Source: an uncultured Bacilli bacterium
Lineage (GTDB): Bacteria > Bacillota_I > Bacilli_A > RF39 > UBA660
Assembly (NCBI GenBank): GCA_910586295.1
Contig: CAJUGE010000096.1
Location: 1-6,994 of the forward strand
Length of the DNA: 6,994 nucleotides
Direction: 5' to 3'
Shown: positions 1-6,345 of the stretch, piece after piece
Layout of the letters: every line of letters begins with the position of its first letter
Position numbering within the stretch: the stretch's first letter is position 1
Notes under the pieces: generated by a model
Databases searched by the model: none
Told to the model about the DNA's origin: nothing
The model's input: the letters and a program-made list of their open reading frames with translations, nothing else
Position numbers and translations under genes: made by a program

Positions 1-1
1 A

Positions 2-145
2 AAAGATATTGGTTATAATGAAAGAAATTATGAAGTAGCAAGAAATTTAATACTTAATGATGTAAGTACAAATATTATAGTTAAAAGTACAGGATTGTCA
101 TTAAAAGAGATTAATAAGTTAAAGAAATCTTTAAAAACATATTAA
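2..145 (+). CDS. 3' end of Rpn/PD-(D/E)XK nuclease-family-like protein (partial)
   Basis: The last 47 codons of a gene whose 5' part lies left of the window; the open frame runs from the first complete codon to a TAA at 143-145. The visible tail contains the pattern Y-E-V-A-R-N-L-I-L, then N-x-I-V-K-S-T-G-L-S-L-K-E-I-N-K-L-K. A helix with 'ARNL' followed by a 'TGLS-EI-L' helix-turn-helix-like tail is typical of the C-terminus of the Rpn/PD-(D/E)XK nuclease transposase-like family (recombination-promoting nucleases). The catalytic region is not in the window, so activity cannot be judged. The same kind of C-terminal tail occurs in short degenerate members, so this could be a remnant. It is separated from the next gene by a terminator and about 300 bases, so it is probably functionally unrelated to what follows. 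Confidence 0.62.
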   Translation, partial: KDIGYNERNYEVARNLILNDVSTNIIVKSTGLSLKEINKLKKSLKTY

Positions 146-146
146 G

Positions 147-177
147 AGATGTCAATTATGTTATTTGGTGTCTTTTT
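147..177 (+). terminator. Rho-independent terminator of the upstream partial gene
   Basis: A 9-bp stem starts two bases after the stop codon: AGATGTCAA (147-155) pairs with TTGGTGTCT (165-173), with three G-U wobbles, around a 9-base loop. A run of T residues (173-177) follows. The stem is weak because of the wobbles, but position and T run fit an intrinsic terminator. Confidence 0.65.
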
Positions 178-206
178 ATATAGTAAATGTAAATTTTATT
201 TACAAA

Positions 207-232
207 AGTAGTTTATTTTGGCGTAAACTATT
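207..232. repeat. Inverted repeat, candidate operator
   Basis: TAGTTTA (209-215) and TAAACTA (224-230) are perfect inverted arms around an 8-base centre. Counting the flanking G-T and A-T positions the arms extend to 9 bases (207-232). The centre contains the TTGGCG that would be the -35 of a possible distal promoter, which is where a repressor site would be expected. It could also act as an RNA hairpin from read-through transcription, or be a chance palindrome in AT-rich DNA. Confidence 0.35.
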
Positions 233-246
233 CGTGTCTATAAAAT
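218..246 (+). promoter_or_regulatory. Possible distal promoter upstream of the transglutaminase-like gene
   Basis: TTGGCG (218-223, four of six matches to TTGACA) and TAAAAT (241-246) are separated by exactly 17 bases. A transcript from here would carry about 190 bases of leader before the start codon at 444. AT-rich DNA yields such matches by chance, so this is a candidate only; its overlap with the inverted repeat gives it some weight. Confidence 0.33.
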
Positions 247-387
247 ATTTTTGAGAAAATAAAAGCGTTTTTCATACCTAACGTCGTATATAGTAAGTAG
301 AGGAACAAAATGGTTTCTCATTAGTTAAAGTAAATAGATTAGTCAAGAAAGATCGATTTTTTAATATTGTATTAAATTTTGCAAGAC

Positions 388-416
388 TTGTTTTTTCTTT
401 CTTTTCTATTTATAAT
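388..416 (+). promoter_or_regulatory. Sigma-A-type promoter of the transglutaminase-like gene
   Basis: A perfect TATAAT (411-416) lies 17 bases downstream of TTGTTT (388-393). Transcription would begin near 422-424, placing the start codon at 444 behind a leader of about 20 bases that includes the ribosome binding site. The -35 overlaps a small CAAG-A-CTTG palindrome (382-390). Confidence 0.72.
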
Positions 417-429
417 GAAGTTATGATAG

Positions 430-435
430 AAAGGA
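430..435 (+). promoter_or_regulatory. Ribosome binding site fixing the start at 444
   Basis: AAAGGA is 8 bases before the ATG at 444. The longer in-frame ATG at 423 falls at the predicted transcription start and has no room for a ribosome binding site, so 444 is preferred. Confidence 0.72.
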
Positions 436-443
436 CAATAGAT

Positions 444-1844
444 ATGAATAATGAAATTAGTATGGGAAAAAGAATAAAAGAGTTGTTGGCTAAAAAAACT
501 TTGCCTACAATACTTGCAGGTAGTATGTTATTTGGTAGTGGTGCTTTGGTGAGTGAAGCAGAGGCTTATTCTTTAGATGAGCCTAGTCAAAGTTATGAAG
601 ATTTTATAAATTATGATGGAATTAAAGTTTTTATAAACGGAAGATATGTGGAGTTTAGTGAGAGTACTGGATACCCTTTTGTTCTTGATGGAAGTACTAT
701 GATACCTTTAAGAGCAGTAAGTGAAGCATTTGGCGCTAAGGTTGATTGGAATGAATATAGTAAGACTGCAAGTGTTAGTAAATATGATACTAGTGTAGAT
801 GTTACTGTAGATAGTAAAGAAATGAAAGTGAAAGACTTAAATGATAATAGTTTTAATATGGTAGGTGTTACTAAAGAAGCTATGGTTAAAGATGGAAGAA
901 CTTACATTCCACTTAGAAGTTTGTTTGAATGTTTTGGTCTTAATGTGAGATGGGATAGTGAAAAACAAATAGCTCATATAGAAACAGTAAGTTTAGAAAG
1001 TCTAGAAAATATAGATTTTAAAGGTGAAAAGGTATATTCAATTAATGAGTTAATAGATATGAAGGATATTAGATCTTTTGTGTTTGATGGAGAGGAAATC
1101 AACAGAGAATATTTAGGAGTTCTTAGCGAAAGTAATCAATATGTTGTTATAGTTAAAGATGATAAAGCTCAAGTGTTTTCTTATCAGTTTCTTAGTAATT
1201 TAAATTATTATTATGGCAAAGAAAAATTAATTAAGCAATTTTCTTTAAATACTTATAGCGATGAAGTATTTATAAGAAACGAAATAGGTGAAAATATAGA
1301 ATTTATTAAGAATGTCGTTCGATTTAATATGTTTATGAGTAATATTTCTACTGTTAAAACTAGTAATAATATTTCTATAAGTACTGGTGCTTATATTAAA
1401 AGTCAATTTGAAGAAATTATGATAAATGCTGAAAAAATAGCTGCAGAAATAAAAAATACAACAAGTGATAAACGTCAACAAGCAGAATTACTTACTGTGA
1501 TTTTGAATAAAAAAATTAAGTATGGTCATAAATCAGTTGCAGCTGTTTATACTGCGTTAGTTAAAAATGAAGCGGTTTGTGAAGGCTATGCACGAAGTTA
1601 TAATTTGGTAGCAGATTTGTTAGATATTCCTTGTATTTGCGTTGATGGTGTTAATAAATCTAGTAATGAATCGCATGCTTGGAATGAAGTATATATTGAT
1701 GGCGAATGGTATGTGTGTGATGCTACATTAGGTGTTACTTTAGGTTCTTTAAATTTATCTAATTACAGTACTAATTTGATAAGAGATGACGAATATTTAG
1801 AAGATAAAGATATGATTAAGTTAACTTATAATTTTGAAAATTAA
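444..1844 (+). CDS. Secreted protein with copper-amine-oxidase-N-like stalk and transglutaminase-like domain
   Basis: 466 residues, numbered from the ATG at 444. Residues 1-41 form a signal peptide: Lys/Arg-rich start, hydrophobic LPTILAGSMLFGSGALV, likely cleavage after SEAEA. Residues about 60-180 carry two copies of the motif IPLR-x2-6-FG-x-x-V-x-W (86-102 and 154-171), the signature of copper amine oxidase N-terminal (CuAO_N) domains, known as non-catalytic surface modules in Clostridia and Paenibacillus. Residues about 190-335 are unassigned. Residues about 340-450 are transglutaminase-like: Cys379 in AVCEGYA, His411 in SHAWNEV and Asp426 in CDATL give the full papain-like triad. The protein has no membrane anchor or LPXTG signal, so it is probably released or wall-associated through the N-terminal module. 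Known relatives cleave, cross-link or modify proteins; the substrate cannot be told. It has its own promoter and terminator next to the surface-protein operon. Confidence 0.85.
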   Translation: MNNEISMGKRIKELLAKKTLPTILAGSMLFGSGALVSEAEAYSLDEPSQSYEDFINYDGIKVFINGRYVEFSESTGYPFVLDGSTMIPLRAVSEAFGAKVDWNEYSKTASVSKYDTSVDVTVDSKEMKVKDLNDNSFNMVGVTKEAMVKDGRTYIPLRSLFECFGLNVRWDSEKQIAHIETVSLESLENIDFKGEKVYSINELIDMKDIRSFVFDGEEINREYLGVLSESNQYVVIVKDDKAQVFSYQFLSNLNYYYGKEKLIKQFSLNTYSDEVFIRNEIGENIEFIKNVVRFNMFMSNISTVKTSNNISISTGAYIKSQFEEIMINAEKIAAEIKNTTSDKRQQAELLTVILNKKIKYGHKSVAAVYTALVKNEAVCEGYARSYNLVADLLDIPCICVDGVNKSSNESHAWNEVYIDGEWYVCDATLGVTLGSLNLSNYSTNLIRDDEYLEDKDMIKLTYNFEN

Positions 1845-1853
1845 TTCTTTTGT

Positions 1854-1879
1854 AAAGTTTGTTGTATACAAACTTTTTT
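1854..1879 (+). terminator. Rho-independent terminator after the transglutaminase-like gene
   Basis: A perfect 9-bp stem, AAAGTTTGT (1854-1862) with ACAAACTTT (1868-1876), has a 5-base loop and runs into six T residues (1874-1879). It begins 10 bases after the stop codon. The loop and right arm also supply the -35 of the next promoter. The outer A-T pairs mirror, so weaker termination on the opposite strand is possible. Confidence 0.85.
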
Positions 1880-1893
1880 CTTTATGTTAAAAT
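1865..1893 (+). promoter_or_regulatory. Extended -10 promoter of the three-gene operon, overlapping the terminator
   Basis: TGT-TAAAAT (1885-1893) is an extended -10 element. TATACA (1865-1870, four of six matches) lies 17 bases upstream, inside the loop and right arm of the preceding terminator. Transcription would begin near 1900, about 20 bases before the start codon at 1920. Confidence 0.65.
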
Positions 1894-1908
1894 GTATTTA
1901 TGATAGAA

Positions 1909-1914
1909 GTGAGG
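1909..1914 (+). promoter_or_regulatory. Ribosome binding site fixing the start at 1920
   Basis: GTGAGG lies 5 bases before the ATG at 1920. The longer in-frame ATG at 1884 sits within the promoter, upstream of the likely transcription start, so it cannot be used from this promoter. Starting at 1920 also puts a clean signal peptide at the N-terminus. Confidence 0.72.
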
Positions 1915-1919
1915 TTATT

Positions 1920-2594
1920 ATGAAGAAATATTTTGTTTTTTTAGTAATTTTTGTGACTTTTTTTATTAGTACTCAGTTCTTAAAAGCTGATTGTGAATCT
2001 GCTATTAAAGAGGCTGAAAATATAAAAGTTTCAAAAATTGTTAGGATACCTGATAGTATGCCTGGTGAAGGAAATGATAATGATTTTTTGATAGGTGTTT
2101 CTATTGAAAATATGAGTAACGATTTTTATGCAGTTGTCACTAATAATTATAATAGTGAGGAAGTTACAGTTAAGGCAGAAGATATGGTTGATGGTGTTGC
2201 TTTGGTGAGTACACCTTATATTTATAAAAGTGTTAAAATGAATGTCAAAATATATTCTAATAATTCTGATAAATGTTCATCAACTGATGCATTATTAGGT
2301 GTAGATGTTGATTCAGGAGTTTTTAATAAATATTATTATACTTGGATATGTCAAGAGAATAGAGATTTGGAGTTATGTGAGCCAACTAAAGAAACCGATG
2401 ATATTAAAGAAACTGATTTTAAAGAACAAATCGAAAAAAAGATTGAAGAGAAAAATAAAAATCTTATTGACAGATTATTGGATTTTTTGAAAAAGTATTA
2501 TTTGTTTATTATTTGTCCTATATTAATTATTAGTTTTGTTTATATAGTCAGAATTATAATATTGAAAAGAAGGTTGAAAAATGAAAAAATGTAG
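1920..2594 (+). CDS. Exported single-pass membrane protein, unknown function
   Basis: 224 residues, family not recognised. Residues 1-23 are a signal peptide (MKKYF, then a Phe/Val-rich core, cleavage after FLKA). Residues about 25-143 form an ectodomain of alternating hydrophobic/polar stretches, consistent with a beta-sandwich. Four cysteines lie outside the membrane (25, 119, 144, 153); the last two sit in a C-x8-C stretch reading CQENRDLELC. A charged linker rich in Lys and Glu (about 158-190, helix or coiled coil) leads to one membrane segment at about 195-216 (YLFIICPILIISFVYIV), then a basic KRR tail, giving a type I topology with the ectodomain outside. The 3' end overlaps the next gene by 14 bases, suggesting translational coupling. 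Inference: it may anchor or chaperone the large anchorless secreted protein encoded next. Function is open. Confidence 0.8.
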   Translation: MKKYFVFLVIFVTFFISTQFLKADCESAIKEAENIKVSKIVRIPDSMPGEGNDNDFLIGVSIENMSNDFYAVVTNNYNSEEVTVKAEDMVDGVALVSTPYIYKSVKMNVKIYSNNSDKCSSTDALLGVDVDSGVFNKYYYTWICQENRDLELCEPTKETDDIKETDFKEQIEKKIEEKNKNLIDRLLDFLKKYYLFIICPILIISFVYIVRIIILKRRLKNEKM

Positions 2595-5500
2595 ACTATT
2601 TAAAATTGTATCTTTAAGTTTATTAGTTGTATTAGTACTGCCTATTAAAATTTTTGCTGATACTTGTAGTAATGGGAATATGGGAAATGATAATCTTTCT
2701 GTAAATTTAAATAATAATCAATATGGAGTCAATGCTAATGGTGGCTCTTCGAATCTTGGTAATTATATCTATTCTTCTGAAGAGATAGGAAGTGGTTGTG
2801 TTTCCTCTTCATTATACTGTATTACTCCAGATGGTGGTTCTCAAGGTGGAGGAATGGACTATTCCAAAGTTGATGATTTGAGCGAGCAAATTAGAGATTG
2901 TACTAATTCTAAAACTGGTTCTGAATATTGTGGGATGGCTGGTATTTTGCAAGTTGCTTATGGCTCAACTGCTGCTTCTGATGCTACACAATCTAATAAT
3001 TGGAATCAAATGGATGCGGCTGTTACTATGGCTTTGAGGCTTTGGGCTGCTAGGAATCCTCAAGGAACAACATCATTTTTTAGTGATGAACATTATGATG
3101 GTGCTATAACAAAAGCTGCAAATATTTTGTTTGATAAGATAGAACGAGGAGAGTCAGTTAGTCCATCTGATGTTAGTCAATATTTGACGGATAAAGAGGG
3201 GAGCAAAACTCTTGCTTTAGCTATTGAATGGTATCAACAAGCTGTTAAGGGTGTTGATTTAAAAAGAGCAGATAATTTTATACAAAATACTCCAAGTGTG
3301 ATTGTTGGAGAAAATGGCGTCTCTTATGAATATAAAGCTAATTCAAGTAATATCCAGGGAATTGGAGATGTTACTGTTGAAGGAGTAAGTAGTGATCAAA
3401 TTAAATTTGAAAAGGTTTCATGTAGTGATGGGAGTGGAGATTGTTATACATTTTCTGTCTCAGATGAAGCTATTGATCAGTTGTGTAAAGGAAAACCAGC
3501 TGGAACTACTATCTCTTATTCTGTAAAAGTTAAAAGTAATTCTGCTATTAATAAAATGTATTTGTATAAGCCTTCTAAAAAAGGTGGAAATCAGTATTTT
3601 GTTGGGTTTAATGCTTATGATGAAGATGTTTCTATTGATGAAGAAATAGAGTGCCCAGATTCTTCTAAAAAATGTGTAGAGGATCCTGAAACTGGTAAGT
3701 GTTATGGTCCTAAAGGAGAAGAAATAGATTGTGACAAGATGGAAGAAGTATGTGGACCTTGTATAATAGAAGATGGTAAATGTTATCGTAATGAAGAAGA
3801 AGTAGACTGTGATGAATGTGATATTTGTGTAAAACAAGGAGATAATTGTTTTGTTGCAGGACAACAAGTTGATTGTGAAGATTATCCAGAGTGTGAGGAT
3901 ACTTGTGAAAAACGTGGAGATAAATGTTATGTAGGAGAAAAGGAAGTTCCTTGTGAAGATTATCCAGAGTGTACTGGAATATGTGAAAGAAATCCAGGAG
4001 AAGGATGTACTTTAGGTGGAGTTCCAGTTGATTGTAATGATTATGAGGAATGTAAAGATTTAGTTTGTCATAAGGAAGGAGATACTTGTTATTTAGGGGA
4101 AGGAGAAAATAAGAGAGTTGTTCCTTGTGGAGTGTATCCAGATCCTGAGTGTCAGCTTGAAGATAATCCAAATCCAGATAATTGTCCAGTAAGAAAAATT
4201 GATGAATTACCTTATTATAGTTGTAAAAATGGTGATACTGAGGGAGAACTTGCAGATCCTCCAATGTGTTCAATACTTAAAAATACTATAAAAAGTGCTT
4301 ATAAAATAGATGAATATAGTAATGACTGGTGCGATGTTTTTTGTAGAGAGACTTATTCATTTAAGTTTATGGATAAAGAAACTGTACAGTCTGGAAGATA
4401 TTTTAGGCATGATGTGCAATCTAAATATGTTACTATTTCTAATTTAAGTACTGTTGTTACTGCTGTACAACAATGTACATCATTAATAAATTATGATGAA
4501 TGGAAAAAAGCATATATGCTAGCAAACACAGAAGTTAGAAATGCATGGAATAATTTGAAAAATTGGGAAGCATGGTGGGAAGGCGGAGAAACGAGTGGTG
4601 ACCCTGTAAACATTATAGAAGAAGGTGGAGGTAAATCTGGTTGTTGTTATGGTGATGAACATCCAGATGTTGGTCCTTATTGGTTCTTTGAATGGCTAAA
4701 TAAACAATATTCAATGGCTTTATTTAATGGTAGTACTACGCCAGCTTTAGGTGGTGGCTCATTTAGAGGAAAAGATGCAGTTATATCCTCTTTATATTGT
4801 GATGGAAGTAGAGATCCAGAAACTGGAGCGTGCTTAGGAGAAATGAAGTGTGGTACTCCTACTCATGAAAATGCAAAAACAATTATGCAAGTATATGGTA
4901 TTGATAAAAGTTATGTTAGAGATATGCATAACAGTGCTATTATACGTTATAGAGCAGCAGTAACTAAAAGAGATACATTAATTAATAATATATTTAATTG
5001 TAATTTCTTTACACCTACGGAAGTAAGTAAGTATTATGATAGACCTAGTTCTTATTATGCTTCTAAATATCAGACTCCAACTGTTAGTTCACAACAACAA
5101 GTAATTTCTACAACATATGGTAATATTTTAAATGGTTATTATCCTTCTTCTGAACTTATTGATTTAAGATATGATGAGCAAACTAGATTAAAAGAAGAAG
5201 GTAGTGCAAGTAATGTTTGGTTTACAAATGAAATTTCAGAACCAAAAGAAGGTATTTATAACGAAATAACTAAGGAATTTGATGATAGTAGGGCTGGTCA
5301 AAAATATAAAACAACTGCTAAAAGTAATGATCCAGAAGATTCAACTGTATGTGGTGGATGTAATGATCCTATACATGATAGTTTATCAAATGTACCTAAT
5401 CCAGCAGAATCTGATCCAGATGATCCATATGGTGTGTTAGATGCTAAGGAATATGGCTTTTGGGTGTGCGAAGGTAGTTTAACAGCTGCTAAATGTGTTA

Positions 5501-6345
5501 ATGCTTCTTCTAGATTGAAAATACCATATAATTATGTTGCCAATTTAGAAGTTGCTAAAGAGATAGGTTATTGGCAAAGTACTCAATTTGCAACTGAGAT
5601 ATTTACTGGTAAAGTTGTAGAAGGCAGTGCTGGACTTCAACTTCCAGAAAAGAGTTGGCCAGTAGCAATAAGTACTTTAACTGGAGACTATAATATATTC
5701 CTTAAATTTAGTAAATTTGGAGATGCTAAGAGAAAAAATGGAACTCTTAAGTTAGAATTTTCTGACGATGTTAATTGTGCTTATACTGTGGTAAATGAAA
5801 TGACTAAGTACGATTGTGACGATGGATATCATGAATGTTATGACTGTGATGATCCAAGTACACCTCAGAATGAATGTTATCCAAATGGAGAAGATCCAAA
5901 TAAAAATAAATTGGATTTAGGTTTCTATTTTAGAAGTATAGATTTGGATGATGTATTTCCTAATTCTAGTTATAGTCCTAATCAAACATTATTAAATCCT
6001 AATAGACCGATAGGATCTAACTGGAATACACAGAACGCTATTCAAGTTATTAATAAGATTCAAGATTTAGGAGAAGGATATTTGGGTGGTGGAAAAGCGC
6101 CTGAATACACTATTACTTTAACTCCTGCGATGAGAAAACAAGTTACTAAGAATAATAGAGAAATATATAAAGCAGATTATTTGACTCCAAGTACGCTTTC
6201 TTGTAATCATAGTACAGCTATATGTCAAAGTACTTGGTTACAAAGTGATTTAAGAAATATTTTAGAAGATTATAATCACACTGATTATTATGTTCAAAAT
6301 GATAATTCTAGAAATAATTTGTATGTAGTTGGGAGGAATAGATAG
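2581..6345 (+). CDS. Giant cysteine-rich secreted protein with possible thioester-like N-terminal domain
   Basis: 1254 residues; family not recognised with confidence. The start follows AGAAGG (2568-2573) by 7 bases. Residues 1-26 are a signal peptide cleaved after KIFA. Residues 27-70 are Asn/Gly/Ser-rich. Residues 75-230 have SSLYCITPDG, then a helical stretch with AAVTMALRLWA; this recalls thioester (TED/TQXA) adhesin domains, where a YC(I/V) cysteine bonds to a Gln in a TQ-x-A-x-W motif, but here Met stands at the expected Gln. Residues 240-350 look like a beta domain. Residues 365-524 are six four-cysteine repeats. Residues 540-1254 are unassigned, Tyr/Asn/Trp-rich, with another cysteine cluster at 1079-1099. 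The mature chain has 56 cysteines, an even number that suits disulfide pairing outside the cell. There is no LPXTG, membrane segment or repeat anchor at the C-terminus (ends VVGRNR), so attachment must be indirect. It is the central gene of an operon with two membrane proteins. An adhesin or surface-structure role is inferred. Confidence 0.82.
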   Translation: MKKCRLFKIVSLSLLVVLVLPIKIFADTCSNGNMGNDNLSVNLNNNQYGVNANGGSSNLGNYIYSSEEIGSGCVSSSLYCITPDGGSQGGGMDYSKVDDLSEQIRDCTNSKTGSEYCGMAGILQVAYGSTAASDATQSNNWNQMDAAVTMALRLWAARNPQGTTSFFSDEHYDGAITKAANILFDKIERGESVSPSDVSQYLTDKEGSKTLALAIEWYQQAVKGVDLKRADNFIQNTPSVIVGENGVSYEYKANSSNIQGIGDVTVEGVSSDQIKFEKVSCSDGSGDCYTFSVSDEAIDQLCKGKPAGTTISYSVKVKSNSAINKMYLYKPSKKGGNQYFVGFNAYDEDVSIDEEIECPDSSKKCVEDPETGKCYGPKGEEIDCDKMEEVCGPCIIEDGKCYRNEEEVDCDECDICVKQGDNCFVAGQQVDCEDYPECEDTCEKRGDKCYVGEKEVPCEDYPECTGICERNPGEGCTLGGVPVDCNDYEECKDLVCHKEGDTCYLGEGENKRVVPCGVYPDPECQLEDNPNPDNCPVRKIDELPYYSCKNGDTEGELADPPMCSILKNTIKSAYKIDEYSNDWCDVFCRETYSFKFMDKETVQSGRYFRHDVQSKYVTISNLSTVVTAVQQCTSLINYDEWKKAYMLANTEVRNAWNNLKNWEAWWEGGETSGDPVNIIEEGGGKSGCCYGDEHPDVGPYWFFEWLNKQYSMALFNGSTTPALGGGSFRGKDAVISSLYCDGSRDPETGACLGEMKCGTPTHENAKTIMQVYGIDKSYVRDMHNSAIIRYRAAVTKRDTLINNIFNCNFFTPTEVSKYYDRPSSYYASKYQTPTVSSQQQVISTTYGNILNGYYPSSELIDLRYDEQTRLKEEGSASNVWFTNEISEPKEGIYNEITKEFDDSRAGQKYKTTAKSNDPEDSTVCGGCNDPIHDSLSNVPNPAESDPDDPYGVLDAKEYGFWVCEGSLTAAKCVNASSRLKIPYNYVANLEVAKEIGYWQSTQFATEIFTGKVVEGSAGLQLPEKSWPVAISTLTGDYNIFLKFSKFGDAKRKNGTLKLEFSDDVNCAYTVVNEMTKYDCDDGYHECYDCDDPSTPQNECYPNGEDPNKNKLDLGFYFRSIDLDDVFPNSSYSPNQTLLNPNRPIGSNWNTQNAIQVINKIQDLGEGYLGGGKAPEYTITLTPAMRKQVTKNNREIYKADYLTPSTLSCNHSTAICQSTWLQSDLRNILEDYNHTDYYVQNDNSRNNLYVVGRNR
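3673..4152 (+). repeat. Six tandem four-cysteine repeats in the giant secreted protein
   Basis: Residues 365-524 contain exactly 24 cysteines in six units of about 26 residues. Cysteines per unit: 365/374/384/391, 394/401/410/413, 416/423/432/438, 442/449/458/464, 468/476/485/491, 496/503/516/524. The best conserved units (3 and 4) read C-x3-G-D-x-C-[YF]-x6-V-x-C-x-D-Y-P-E-C, with spacings 6, 8 and 5 and only 2-3 residues between units. The outer units (1 and 6) vary in spacing. At DNA level a 21-base word recurs exactly at 3874-3894 and 3952-3972, 78 bases (26 codons) apart, so the duplication is recent or homogenised. The pattern resembles small disulfide-knot or EGF-like modules but matches none I can name. 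Confidence 0.88.
6331..6336 (+). promoter_or_regulatory. Strong ribosome binding site inside the end of the giant gene
   Basis: GGGAGG lies 9 bases before the ATG at 6346, inside the last codons of the upstream gene. Since the stop codon TAG (6343-6345) directly touches the ATG, the downstream protein would be made by coupled or re-initiating ribosomes. Confidence 0.75.

Larger units (their letters stand above)
178..387. other. Gene-free intergenic stretch, AT-rich, no coding signal
   Basis: No reading frame with a convincing start lies between the first terminator and the promoter at 388. The stretch holds the inverted repeat at 207-232, the possible distal promoter at 218-246, and a 7-bp hairpin (GAGGAAC at 300-306 with GTTTCTC at 313-319, one G-U pair, loop AAAATG). 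The hairpin is not followed by a T run, so it is not a terminator. If the distal promoter is real, this region would be a long structured leader or a small RNA. No known riboswitch class was recognised. Confidence 0.5.

Noticed and set aside
310..324. ATG preceded by GAGGAAC, a possible tiny gene or leader peptide.
   Set aside because: Only four codons (M-V-S-H) before a stop, with the ATG in a hairpin loop; too little to call.
2305..2490. Short open frame in another + frame inside the first operon gene.
   Set aside because: Fully contained in a gene with signal peptide and membrane anchor; Lys/Ile-rich composition from AT bias.
3460..3867. Open frame of 135 codons on the minus strand.
   Set aside because: Ile/Phe/Thr-rich low-complexity translation antisense to a well-supported gene, without a ribosome binding site.
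3874..3972. Regular direct repeats as a possible CRISPR-like array.
   Set aside because: The repeats are in-frame codons of a cysteine-repeat protein, with spacers that translate into variants of the same unit.
3710..4273. A long open frame on the minus strand (187 codons) across the cysteine-repeat region.
   Set aside because: It is the mirror of the repeat codons: the absence of certain bases in the TGT/GAT/GAA-rich sense strand keeps the opposite frame open. The peptide is a Leu/Tyr/His-rich low-complexity string with no plausible start context.
4780..4851. A second SSLYC motif (residues 736-740) and DPETGAC (745-751), echoing SSLYC at 76-80 and DPETGKC at 368-374, as evidence of an internal duplication.
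   Set aside because: Only the short words match; the surrounding residues do not align by eye, so duplication is not supported.
6280..6345. A cell-wall sorting signal or C-terminal membrane anchor at the end of the giant protein.
   Set aside because: The last 60 residues contain no LPXTG-like motif and no hydrophobic stretch; the end is polar (NDNSRNNLYVVGRNR).
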